From: Actinophytocola oryzae
GTDB lineage: Bacteria; Actinomycetota; Actinomycetes; Mycobacteriales; Pseudonocardiaceae
Direction of reading: 5' to 3'
DNA: 64,000 nucleotides
Assembly (NCBI RefSeq): GCF_004364325.1
Contig: NZ_SOCP01000002.1
Span: 1 to 64,000, forward strand
The translations under genes were made by a program, and so were the position numbers. The notes beneath the pieces were generated by a model. It saw only the letters and a list, made by a program, of their open reading frames with translations. It searched no databases and was not told where the DNA came from. Below, piece after piece: positions 25,437-33,422 of this stretch (positions are counted from its first letter, which is position 1; every line of letters starts with the position of its first letter).

Positions 25437-27406
25437 TGGAGCAGCTGCTCACGTTCGGGATCGTCGGGCTCTCGACCGCCGCGATCTACGCGGTGATCGG
25501 CAGCGGGCTCGTGCTCACCTACACCACCACGGGCGTGTTCAACTTCGGGCACGGCGCGGCCGGGATGTTGGCGGCGTTCGTGTACTGGCAGCTGACCGTC
25601 GACTGGGGCTGGCCGGTGCCGCTGGCGCTCGTGGTGGTGCTGGGCCTGCTCGCCCCGGTTTTCGGCCTGTTCGTGGAGCGGATCGTACTGCGGCCGGTCG
25701 GGCACCTCGGCGAGGCCGAGCGGCTCGTGATGACCGTGGCACTGCTGAGCGGCTCGATCGTGCTGGCCCAACTGGTGTGGGACCCGACCAAGCCGCGGCC
25801 GCTGCCGACGTTCTTCGCCGAGTCGCCGCCGCTGCGGATCGGGCCGACGGTGGTCACCTGGCACCAGGCGACCACGATGGCCGTCGCCGTACTGGTCGCC
25901 GTGGGGCTGTGGGTGTTGCTGTACCGGACGCGGGCAGGCACGGAGATGCGCGCCACCGTGGACGACCGGGCGCTGGCCGGGCTCACCGGCGCCGACCCGG
26001 TGCGTGCCAACAAGGTCGCGTGGATCCTCGGTACCCAGCTCGCGGCGGTCGGAGGGATTCTCATCGCGCCGACCGTCGCGCTCGACGCCACCCAGCTGTC
26101 GTTGTTGATCGTCAGCGCCTACACCGCCGCGATCTTCGGCAGGCTCCGCAGCCTGCCGCTGACCTTCCTCGGTGCGGTCGTGGTCGGCTGCCTGGAGAGC
26201 TACCTGACCGGCTACCTGCCGCAGAACCCCTACCTGCCGGGGTTGCGGCTGGCGGCCCCGGCGCTCCTGTTGTTCCTCGCCCTGCTCGTCTTCCACCACG
26301 GCAGACTCCGGGGCCGGGACCGCAAGCTCGTCAGGGTGCCGCTGCCGAGCATGCGTGGCACCTGGGTGTTCGCCGGGGTCACCATCGCGTTCGGCGTCGT
26401 GCTCGCGACGATGCTGGGGGAGGCCGACCTGATCACCTACGGGCCGGTGTTCTCCCTCGGTGTGGTGGCGTTGTCGTTCGTGCCGCTCGCGGGTTACGCG
26501 GGGCAGATCTCGTTGTGTCAGCTGAGCATGGCCGGGATCGGCGCGGTCGTGTGGGGTCATCTCGGTGCGCAGGGCAACCCGGTGGCGCTCCTCGGGGCGG
26601 TCCTGGTCGCGGCGCTGGTGGGTGGGTTGGTCGCGATCCCGGCGTTGCGGCTGTCCGGGGTGTACCTGGCGTTGGGCACGGCGGCGTTCGCGGTCGTGCT
26701 GGACCGGTGGATCTTCACGCTGCCCTCGTTCGAGGTCCTCGGGGTTCGTGTCGCGTTGTTCGACCAGGGCTCGGTCGCGGTGAGCGGGCCCCGGTTGTTC
26801 GGCTGGCAGCTCGACACCGGGGCGGAGCTGACGGTGTTCGCCGCCGTGGTCCTCGCGCTCGCCTCGCTCGGCGTCGCGTGGTTGCGGCGCAGCCGGTCCG
26901 GGCGGCGGCTGATCGCGTTGCGGGACAGCGAGGCCGCGTACGCGACCCTCGGCGGCAGCCTACTTCGCGCGCGGGTGGCCGTGTTCGGGCTGTCCGCGGG
27001 CATCGCGGGCCTCGGCGGCGCCCTGTACGGCATGCAGCAACGTGCGATCACCGCCGAACAGTTCTCGTTCGTGGCCGGGCTGCCGCTGTTCCTCATCGCG
27101 GTGGTCGGCGGTCTCGGCCTGGTCGGCACCGGCCTGTTCACCGGCGCGGCCTACGTCGTGCCTGCGAAGGCACTCGTGGTCGTGGCACCGTGGGCGCAGA
27201 CCGCCGTCGCGTTGCTGCCCAGCCTCGCAGGCATCGCCCTCGGCCGGCACGCGGACGGGGTCGTCGCGTGGTCGCGGCGTGCGTCGGCGTCGGCCGCGCG
27301 GGCCCGCACCAGGCCCGAGGAGGTGCCGGTCGAGTGGCGGGGCGTGCGACGGCCATGGCGTCCGGGCGACGGGGAGGAGCTGGACCGTGCCATCACTGGA
27401 AGTTAG
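25436..27406 (+). CDS. Fused LivH-LivM ABC permease
   Basis: A 656-aa permease in which the two membrane subunits of a Liv-type transporter are joined. Residues about 1-290 are LivH-like (GLSTAAIYAVIGSGLVLTY, TTTGVFNFGHGAAGM, the EAA-type region near MRATVDDRALAGLTGADP). Residues about 300-620 are LivM-like (SFVPLAGYAGQISLCQLSM, GVYLALGTAAFAVVLD, RRLIALRDSEAAYATLGG). About 16-18 membrane helices are expected. The last 50 residues are a charged cytoplasmic tail. The ATG at 25436 uses the last base of the preceding stop codon; a GTG one codon earlier is equally possible. It forms the channel for the lipoprotein's ligand. Confidence 0.9.
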   Translation: MEQLLTFGIVGLSTAAIYAVIGSGLVLTYTTTGVFNFGHGAAGMLAAFVYWQLTVDWGWPVPLALVVVLGLLAPVFGLFVERIVLRPVGHLGEAERLVMTVALLSGSIVLAQLVWDPTKPRPLPTFFAESPPLRIGPTVVTWHQATTMAVAVLVAVGLWVLLYRTRAGTEMRATVDDRALAGLTGADPVRANKVAWILGTQLAAVGGILIAPTVALDATQLSLLIVSAYTAAIFGRLRSLPLTFLGAVVVGCLESYLTGYLPQNPYLPGLRLAAPALLLFLALLVFHHGRLRGRDRKLVRVPLPSMRGTWVFAGVTIAFGVVLATMLGEADLITYGPVFSLGVVALSFVPLAGYAGQISLCQLSMAGIGAVVWGHLGAQGNPVALLGAVLVAALVGGLVAIPALRLSGVYLALGTAAFAVVLDRWIFTLPSFEVLGVRVALFDQGSVAVSGPRLFGWQLDTGAELTVFAAVVLALASLGVAWLRRSRSGRRLIALRDSEAAYATLGGSLLRARVAVFGLSAGIAGLGGALYGMQQRAITAEQFSFVAGLPLFLIAVVGGLGLVGTGLFTGAAYVVPAKALVVVAPWAQTAVALLPSLAGIALGRHADGVVAWSRRASASAARARTRPEEVPVEWRGVRRPWRPGDGEELDRAITGS

Positions 27407-28097
27407 CGGGGTGACCGTCGCGTTCGGACGGGCGAAGGCGCTCGACGGCGTGGCACTGGCGGCGGAGGCCGGCCGGGTCACCGGGCTGATCGGCCCGAAC
27501 GGCGCCGGGAAGAGCACGCTCTTCGACGTCGTCTCCGGGCTGCGCCGGCCGCTGTCGGGCCGGGTTCGCCTCGGTGGCCGCGACGTCACCCGCATGAACC
27601 CGGCCCGCCGGTCCCGGCGCGGGCTCGGCAGGACCTTCCAGCGGCTCGAGCTGTTCGGCCGGCTCAGCGTCCGCGACAACCTCCTGGTGGCCGCCGAGCT
27701 CGGACCGCAGCGCCGGCACGCGGCCCGTGCCGTGGACGCGCTGCTCGACCGGCTCGCGCTCACCGACGTCGCGGACCTCGCCGCGGACGCGCTGCCGACC
27801 GGTCTCGGCCGTCTGGTCGAGGTCGGCCGGGCGCTGGCCGTGCGGCCGTCGGTGCTCCTGCTCGACGAGCCCGCCGCGGGCCAGGACGCCGCCGAGACCG
27901 AGCGGTTCGCCGCGCTGCTGCGGTCCGTCGCCGCCGACGGGACAGCTGTCGTCCTCGTCGAACACGACATGTCGCTCGTGATGGCCGTCTGCGACGTCGT
28001 GCACGTCCTCGACCTCGGCAAGGTCATCGCCGTCGGTCCGCCCGAGGCCGTCCGGCGCGACAGGACCGTGGTCGCGGCCTACCTGGGGGCGGCATGA
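27387..28097 (+). CDS. ABC ATPase, LivG-like
   Basis: A 236-aa ATP-binding subunit. Walker A is GPNGAGKST, the Q-loop region is RTFQRLELF, the signature region is LPTGLGRLVEVGRAL (looser than the LSGGQ consensus, as is frequent in LivG proteins) and Walker B is VLLLDEPAAGQD, followed by the H-loop in VVLVEHDMSLV. The GTG at 27387 is preceded by GGGGAGGAGC and overlaps the end of the permease gene by 20 bases. It is the first of two ATPases energising the fused permease. Confidence 0.9.
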   Translation: MPSLEVSGVTVAFGRAKALDGVALAAEAGRVTGLIGPNGAGKSTLFDVVSGLRRPLSGRVRLGGRDVTRMNPARRSRRGLGRTFQRLELFGRLSVRDNLLVAAELGPQRRHAARAVDALLDRLALTDVADLAADALPTGLGRLVEVGRALAVRPSVLLLDEPAAGQDAAETERFAALLRSVAADGTAVVLVEHDMSLVMAVCDVVHVLDLGKVIAVGPPEAVRRDRTVVAAYLGAA

Positions 28098-28801
28098 CGC
28101 CACTGCTGGAACTCCGTTCGGCGCACGCGGCATACGATCGCGTCACCGTCGTGCGTGGCGTCGACCTCGCCGTCGACGCCGGGGAGGTCCTGGCGCTGCT
28201 CGGACCCAACGGCGCGGGGAAGACGACGGTGCTGCGCACGGCCGCGGGCGTGCATCCGCTCGCGGCCGGGCGGCTGCTGCTCGGTGGTCGGGATGTCACG
28301 GGTGCGGCACCTCGGGATCTCGCGCGGGCCGGGGTGTGTCTGATCCCGGAGGGTCGTGGGGTGTTCCCGAACCTGTCCGTGCGGGACAACCTGTGGATGA
28401 TGACGTTCACCGGTCGCGGCCGCGAGGAGGTCGAGAGCGTGGCCTACGCGCGGTTCCCGGTCCTCGCGCGGCGCGCGTCGCAGGCGGCGGGCACGTTGTC
28501 GGGCGGTGAGCAGCAGATGTTGGCCCTCGCCAGGGGGCTTGCCACCGATCCCGCCGTGCTGCTGCTGGACGAGCTGTCGATGGGGCTCGCGCCGAAGGTC
28601 GTTGCCGAGCTGTACGAGCAGGTCGCCGAGATCGCCCGGCAGGGACCGGCCGTGGTCGTCGTCGAGCAGTTCGCCACGAGTGTGCTCGGTATCGCCGACC
28701 GGGTGGCCGTGCTCGTGCGCGGCCGAATCGAGCGGCAGGGCCGTCCTGACGACGGACTGCGCAAGGACCTGGCCACCCTCTACCTGGGGAGTACGACATG
28801 A
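28094..28801 (+). CDS. ABC ATPase, LivF-like
   Basis: A 235-aa second ATP-binding subunit of the Liv-type importer. Walker A is GPNGAGKTT, the signature is LSGGEQQMLALARGL, Walker B is VLLLDELSMGLAP, and the H-loop position is a Gln (VVVVEQFATSV), as is usual in LivF proteins. The start overlaps the LivG-like stop by four bases (ATGA). The end overlaps the next gene the same way, so all five genes of the operon are translationally linked. Confidence 0.9.
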   Translation: MTPLLELRSAHAAYDRVTVVRGVDLAVDAGEVLALLGPNGAGKTTVLRTAAGVHPLAAGRLLLGGRDVTGAAPRDLARAGVCLIPEGRGVFPNLSVRDNLWMMTFTGRGREEVESVAYARFPVLARRASQAAGTLSGGEQQMLALARGLATDPAVLLLDELSMGLAPKVVAELYEQVAEIARQGPAVVVVEQFATSVLGIADRVAVLVRGRIERQGRPDDGLRKDLATLYLGSTT

Positions 28802-29157
28802 CCACCACCGAGTCGCGTGCCGACCGGTTCGTGCGCGAGCTGGCCGAGCTGAAGATCCCCGACCCCGCGGCGGGACGGTCGACCCTCTGGTTACGCGTGG
28901 GCGCCACGCTGATGGTGCTGGGTCTCGTGCTCGCCGGGTCCGCGTACTTCATGACCCACAGCACCTCCGACCCGCTCGCCCAGCGCGACGCCCTCGCCCT
29001 CGCGCTCGGCGGCATCGCGGGCTGCGTCGTCGGGAGCGCCCTGTTCCTGCGGTACTCGCTCACCGGCTTCCTCCGGTTCTGGATGGCCCGCCAGTCCTTC
29101 GACATCGCCGCGCTCGCCGACCGGCTGAAGGACGGGGACGACCGCATGGCGGAGTGA
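28798..29157 (+). CDS. Small two-helix membrane protein of the Liv operon
   Basis: A 119-aa protein with two predicted membrane helices, about residues 31-50 (LWLRVGATLMVLGLVLAGSA) and 65-86 (ALALGGIAGCVVGSALFL). Both ends are charged. I cannot assign a family. The start overlaps the LivF-like stop by four bases, so it is made together with the transporter and may be an accessory subunit or stabiliser. It could also be a membrane partner for downstream catabolic enzymes. Confidence 0.7.
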   Translation: MTTTESRADRFVRELAELKIPDPAAGRSTLWLRVGATLMVLGLVLAGSAYFMTHSTSDPLAQRDALALALGGIAGCVVGSALFLRYSLTGFLRFWMARQSFDIAALADRLKDGDDRMAE

Positions 29158-29161
29158 CCGC

Positions 29162-29419
29162 CTACGCTCCCGCGGTACGGCCGACCGGTCGGCGGTCGCG
29201 GTGCACGGTGTGGAGCGCGATGCCCAGGCCGCCGACCGTGATCAGCGCGGCCGTGAGGTAGATCGACCTCGGTCCCGGCCCTGCGACGAGCTGCCCGCCG
29301 AGCCAACCGGCGAACGCCGCGGAGAGTTGGAACCCGGAGGCGTTGCCCAGCAGGCCGGCCGAGGGGATCGAGACGTCCAGGTCAGCGGCGCCGTCCGGCC
29401 CGCCCCGCCGTACTCGAAT
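29162..29419 (-). pseudogene. C-terminal remnant of an MFS transporter
   Basis: On the minus strand a frame of about 80 codons ending at a TAG (29162-29164) encodes SIPSAGLLGNASGFQLSAAF, then AGWLGGQLVAGPGPRS and TVGGLGIALHTVHR. This is the last two helices and tail of a DHA1-type MFS transporter. The frame is closed upstream near 29419, where the sequence abruptly becomes AT-rich. The rest of the gene, at least 300 codons, is missing, so this is a deletion remnant. No start codon with a ribosome site was found. Confidence 0.65.
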
Positions 29420-29576
29420 TCATCACGGAACGACAATCACGGCGCGGATTTGTTATGACGATCTGATGGTGTCGCAAAACATCGATTAACTCTCTTGTCG
29501 CATATACTTGGGCGGGGGTTAAGGTTGATGCGCGGGCGTACTCGAGCCCTTTCCCGGATGTGACCGGAGCTGATCG

Positions 29577-31634
29577 ATGCAATTCCCGTGGGGGCGCCGT
29601 GGTGGGCGGTCCATCAAAGCGCGTGTTCTGACCATCGCGCTCATTCCCAGTGGCACTCTGTTGCTGCTGGGCGGTGGTGCCACGGGTTATCTGGTCCACG
29701 AGGGAATCAGCCAGCGCACCCAGGCGACCGCGATGCAGCGGACGGCGAGCCCCGGGGTGTTGTTCTTCGGCCAGGTCATCGAGGAACGCAGGCTCAGCAT
29801 GCTCTGGCTGGGCGGTGACGCCTCCGTCGCCGCGGGGCTCACCGCGCAACGGCCCCTGCTCGACAGGGCACTGCGGGAGATCACCGCCGTCGGTGACCTC
29901 GACCTGGAGGACGAGCGGGTCAGAGGCGCCTCCGACTCGCTGATGACGGCGTGGGCCGGGCTCGATGCCCTGCGCGGGGCGGTCGATGCCCGCTCGGTGT
30001 CCCCGGCACAGGCCTACGCCGCCTACAACCAGCTCACCGACGCGATCGGCGCCGGTCAGCGGGGCGCGGCCGCGCACGCGCCCGACCTGACCAGCTCGTC
30101 GCGGCTCGCCGTGGCCGGCGGGGTTTACGAGGTGCTGGAGGCGATGTCCCGGGCCAACGCGCTGGCCGCGTGCGCGGTCGCGGCAGGCGGCTTCGACCGG
30201 TCCGGGCTGCGCGAGTACTCCGACCTGGTCGGGGCCTACCGGACGGGGCTCGCCCGCCTGGCGCCCGCGCTGGGCGAGCACGGCCGGGACCGGTACGAAC
30301 GGCTCGTCGCCTCCGGCTCGTGGCGCCTGCTCGGCGAGCAGGCGAACGCCCTGCTCGACCGTGCCGGCCCGCTCCCGCTCGACATGGCCGCCTGGCAGCA
30401 CGCCGCCACCGCCGTCACCGACGAGCTGGTCGCGATGCTGGTCGACCAGGTCCACTTCGGCGAGGGCGCCGCACTCGACAACGCGCGGAGCACGCTCGTC
30501 AGCTCGCTCGTCGCCGGCATCGCCATCCTGCTGATCGCCGTCGCGGCGTTCCTCGTCGCGCTGCGCCTGGCGAACCGGCTCGTGGGCCGCATGGACCGGC
30601 TGCGCGAGCACACCCTCGCGATCGCCGACGAGCACCTGCCGGTGGTCGTCCAGCGGCTGCGTGCCGGCGAGCTGGACGCCGCGGTGGCGGAGGTGCCGAG
30701 GCTGGAGCTCGGCACCGACGAGCTGGGGCAGGTCGCGGAGGCGTTCACCAAGGCCCAGGAGACGGCCGTCCTCGCGGCGGCACGTGAGGCGGAGACCCGC
30801 GCGGGCCTGAACGCGGTGTTCCTGAACATCGCGCACCGCGGCCAGGTCATCGTCCACCGCCAGCTGGAGGTCCTGGACGAGGCCGAACGGCGCCAACAGG
30901 ACCCCGCGCACCTCGAGCTGCTGTTCCGCCTCGACCACCTGGCGACCAGGGCCCGGCGCCACGCCGAGAACCTGGTCATCCTCGGCGGTGGCCGGCCGGG
31001 CCGCAGGTGGCGTGAACCGGTGCGCCTGGACCAGGTCTGCCAGTCCGCCGTCGCCGAGACCGAGCACTACACGCGGGTGACCACGATCCGGGTGCCGGAC
31101 GTCTCGATCGACGGCGGCGCGGTCGCCGACCTCGTGCACCTGCTCGCCGAGCTGGTCGACAACGCCACCTCCTTCTCGCCGCCGCACGAACCGGTCGACG
31201 TGCGGGGGAGCGTGATCGGCGAGGCGGTGGTGCTCGAGATCGAGGACCGGGGTCTCGGCATCCCGGCGGACCGGCTGGCGCGGTTCAACGCGGTGCTGCA
31301 CGAGCCACCCGACTTCCACGTCATGGCGCTGACCGAGCGGATGCGCCTCGGGCTGTTCGTCGTGGCGCGGCTCGCCGGCCGCCAGGGCGTCGCCGTCACG
31401 CTCAGCCCGTCGCAGGGTGGTGGCACCCGGGCGGTCGTGCTCGTCCCGTCCTCACTCGTGGCCGCGAGCCGGCCACATCGGGGACAGCCGGCGCCGGAAC
31501 CGGTGCCGGGCCGGCACCGGCGCACCGAGGCCGGCCGGGAGCGTACGGCGGAACGGTCCCGTGACCGGACGGCGGAACTGTTGCGGGGCACCAGGTTGGG
31601 TCGCCAGGCCCGCCGTCAGGGACTCGGTACGTGA
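29577..31634 (+). CDS. Conservon-type sensor histidine kinase (CvnA-like)
   Basis: A 685-aa membrane sensor. A helix at about residues 15-40 (VLTIALIPSGTLLLLGGGAT) leads to a large extracytoplasmic nitrate/nitrite-sensing-like helical domain (about 45-300). A second helix is at about 302-325 (VAGIAILLIAVAAFLVAL), followed by a HAMP-like linker, a dimerisation region (FLNIAHRGQVIVHRQLEVLDEAE) and a GHKL ATPase domain (LAELVDNATSFSPP, EIEDRGLGIPADRL, LGLFVVARLA, GGTRAVVLVP). The phospho-acceptor His region is of the atypical CvnA kind. The tail is Arg-rich. It heads a conservon-like operon with the roadblock and DUF742 genes. Confidence 0.85.
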   Translation: MQFPWGRRGGRSIKARVLTIALIPSGTLLLLGGGATGYLVHEGISQRTQATAMQRTASPGVLFFGQVIEERRLSMLWLGGDASVAAGLTAQRPLLDRALREITAVGDLDLEDERVRGASDSLMTAWAGLDALRGAVDARSVSPAQAYAAYNQLTDAIGAGQRGAAAHAPDLTSSSRLAVAGGVYEVLEAMSRANALAACAVAAGGFDRSGLREYSDLVGAYRTGLARLAPALGEHGRDRYERLVASGSWRLLGEQANALLDRAGPLPLDMAAWQHAATAVTDELVAMLVDQVHFGEGAALDNARSTLVSSLVAGIAILLIAVAAFLVALRLANRLVGRMDRLREHTLAIADEHLPVVVQRLRAGELDAAVAEVPRLELGTDELGQVAEAFTKAQETAVLAAAREAETRAGLNAVFLNIAHRGQVIVHRQLEVLDEAERRQQDPAHLELLFRLDHLATRARRHAENLVILGGGRPGRRWREPVRLDQVCQSAVAETEHYTRVTTIRVPDVSIDGGAVADLVHLLAELVDNATSFSPPHEPVDVRGSVIGEAVVLEIEDRGLGIPADRLARFNAVLHEPPDFHVMALTERMRLGLFVVARLAGRQGVAVTLSPSQGGGTRAVVLVPSSLVAASRPHRGQPAPEPVPGRHRRTEAGRERTAERSRDRTAELLRGTRLGRQARRQGLGT

Positions 31635-31661
31635 TCACTCATCTCCACGAAGGCGGAAGAC

Positions 31662-32087
31662 ATGCTCGACCCGAACACCCACCGGCTCGACTGGCTGCTC
31701 GACGACCTCGTCGACCGCCTGCCCGGCGTCGAACAGGTGGTCGTGCTGTCGGCCGACGGGCTGTTGATGGCGCGGTCCAAGAGCGTCTCGCGGGACAACG
31801 CCGAGCACCTCGCGGCGATCGCGGCGGGCATGCACAGCCTCGCCCGTGGGGCGGGCAACCAGTTCGGCAAGGGCACGGCGCGGCAGACCCTCGCGGAGCT
31901 GGACACGGCGTTCCTGATCGTGACGTCGACGGGCAGCGGTGCCTGCCTCGCACTGCTCGCCGAGGAGGACGCCGACATGGCGATGGTCGCCTTCGAGGTG
32001 AACGTGCTCGTGGAACAGGTCGGGGTCGCGCTCTCCGCCGAGCCGCGGCAGCGGGCGGGCGATCCGTGGTTCGGCGCGCCGAGGTGA
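31662..32087 (+). CDS. Roadblock/LC7 protein (CvnB-like)
   Basis: A 141-aa roadblock/LC7-fold protein: LDWLLDDLVDRLPGVEQVVVLS, DGLLMARSKSVSRDNAEHLAA and MAMVAFEVNVLVEQVG are the family blocks. In conservons the B protein acts as a partner or GTPase-activating-like platform for the D-type GTPase. It follows the kinase by 27 bases. Here no GTPase gene follows, so its usual partner must be elsewhere or the module works without it. Confidence 0.9.
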   Translation: MLDPNTHRLDWLLDDLVDRLPGVEQVVVLSADGLLMARSKSVSRDNAEHLAAIAAGMHSLARGAGNQFGKGTARQTLAELDTAFLIVTSTGSGACLALLAEEDADMAMVAFEVNVLVEQVGVALSAEPRQRAGDPWFGAPR

Positions 32088-32090
32088 GTC

Positions 32091-32453
32091 GTGACCGACC
32101 CGCAGACGTGGTTCGAACAACCGGACGGCGGGCTCGTCCGGCCGTTCGCCCTGGTCCGGGGCCGGACGGAGACCGGGCGCCGGGACCTGGACGTCATCAG
32201 CCTGGTCCAGGCCGCCCAGCCGGAGACACCGCCCGGCGGCGAGTACGGGCGGATCGTCGGGCTCTGCCGGTGGCAGCCGCTGTCGGTCGCCGAGATAGCC
32301 GCACATCTGGACCTGCCCCTGTTGGTCGCCAAGGTGCTGGTCGGCGACCTGCTGGACGAGGGGGACCTGGTGCTCTGCGGGAACTCGATCTCCGACGCCG
32401 GTCCGGACATGGTCCTGCTGCAGGCGGTGCTCGAAGGTGTCCGCCGGTTGTGA
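32091..32453 (+). CDS. DUF742 protein (CvnC-like)
   Basis: A 120-aa DUF742 protein with the winged-helix-like end typical of conservon C proteins: FALVRGRTETGRRDLDVISLV, EYGRIVGLCRWQPLSVAEIA, AHLDLPLLVAKVLVGDLLDEGD. The GTG at 32091 follows GAGGTGA, which also contains the roadblock stop codon, so translation is coupled. It probably couples kinase signalling to a downstream effector. In a standard conservon a small GTPase would follow. Confidence 0.9.
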   Translation: MTDPQTWFEQPDGGLVRPFALVRGRTETGRRDLDVISLVQAAQPETPPGGEYGRIVGLCRWQPLSVAEIAAHLDLPLLVAKVLVGDLLDEGDLVLCGNSISDAGPDMVLLQAVLEGVRRL

Positions 32454-32471
32454 CTGGAGGAGCGCGCGTAC

Positions 32472-33422
32472 ATGGAACCGCTGATCGCGACCACCGGGCT
32501 CGGCAAGACCTTCGGCGCGGTCCAGGCGCTCGCCGACGTGACGCTGGCGGTGGGCGCGGGCCGGATCCTGGGGCTGCTCGGGCACAACGGCGCCGGCAAG
32601 ACGACGCTGATCGACATCCTCTCGACGCGGATCCCCGCCGACACCGGCACGGCGCTGGTGTGCGGCTGGGACGTCCGGGAGCACGGTGCGCGGGTGCGGC
32701 GCCGGATCGCCGTGGCGAGCCAGTTCACGACGCTCGACGACGACCTGTCCGGCAGGGACAACCTCGTGCTCTTCGCGCGCCTGCTCGGCGCCACCGTGCG
32801 GCAGGCCCGCCGGCGGGCGGGTGAGCTGCTCGACGTGTTCGGGCTCGCCGACGCGGCCGACCTGCCGGTGCGCGGCTACTCGGGTGGCATGCGGCGCCGA
32901 ACGGACCTCGCCGTGTGCCTGCTCGGCAGACCGGACGTGCTGTTCCTGGACGAGCCGAGCACCGGGCTCGACCCGGTGGCGTGCCGCCAGCTGTGGGACA
33001 TGGTGAAGGGCCTGGCGAACACCGGGATCACCGTGGTGCTCACGACCCAGTACCTCGCCGAGGCCGAGCACCTCGCCGACGAGGTCGCCGTGCTCGCGTT
33101 GGGCCGGGTCGTGGCGGCCGGCACGCCGGCGGAGCTGAAACGCCGCATCGGGACCCAGACGCTCACCCTGACCTTCGCCGACGCGTGGCAGGGTGACCGG
33201 GCCGCCGGTTGGTTGCGGCAGGCGGGACACCCCGGGGTCGCCGACCCGCTCCGCGCCACCGTCGTGGTGCCGGTGGCGGGCGGCGCGGACGTCGTCTCGA
33301 TCATCCGGCTCGTCGGCACGGCGGGCTTCGACGTGGCCGACGTCCGGGTCACCGAGCCCACCCTCGAGGACGTGTACCTGAGCCTCCACACGGGACAGAG
33401 CCCCGCGGTCAGGGTCGGGTGA
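32472..33422 (+). CDS. DrrA-like ABC ATPase, orphan
   Basis: A 316-aa ATP-binding subunit of the daunorubicin-resistance type. Walker A is GHNGAGKTT, the signature is YSGGMRRRTDLA, Walker B is VLFLDEPSTGLDP, and the H-loop region is VLTTQYLAEAEHLADEV, which has Gln in place of His as in DrrA. The C-terminal extension ends EPTLEDVYLSLHTG, as in DrrA. GGAGGAG precedes the ATG. It sits in the slot where conservons carry their GTPase and has no permease partner, since the next gene runs the opposite way with a 14-base 3' overlap. It may serve a permease encoded elsewhere. Confidence 0.9.
   Translation: MEPLIATTGLGKTFGAVQALADVTLAVGAGRILGLLGHNGAGKTTLIDILSTRIPADTGTALVCGWDVREHGARVRRRIAVASQFTTLDDDLSGRDNLVLFARLLGATVRQARRRAGELLDVFGLADAADLPVRGYSGGMRRRTDLAVCLLGRPDVLFLDEPSTGLDPVACRQLWDMVKGLANTGITVVLTTQYLAEAEHLADEVAVLALGRVVAAGTPAELKRRIGTQTLTLTFADAWQGDRAAGWLRQAGHPGVADPLRATVVVPVAGGADVVSIIRLVGTAGFDVADVRVTEPTLEDVYLSLHTGQSPAVRVG

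Noticed and set aside
29495..29525. TTGTCG / TAAGGT promoter before the conservon
   Set aside because: The 19-base spacing and weak -10 make it no better than chance in this AT-richer stretch.
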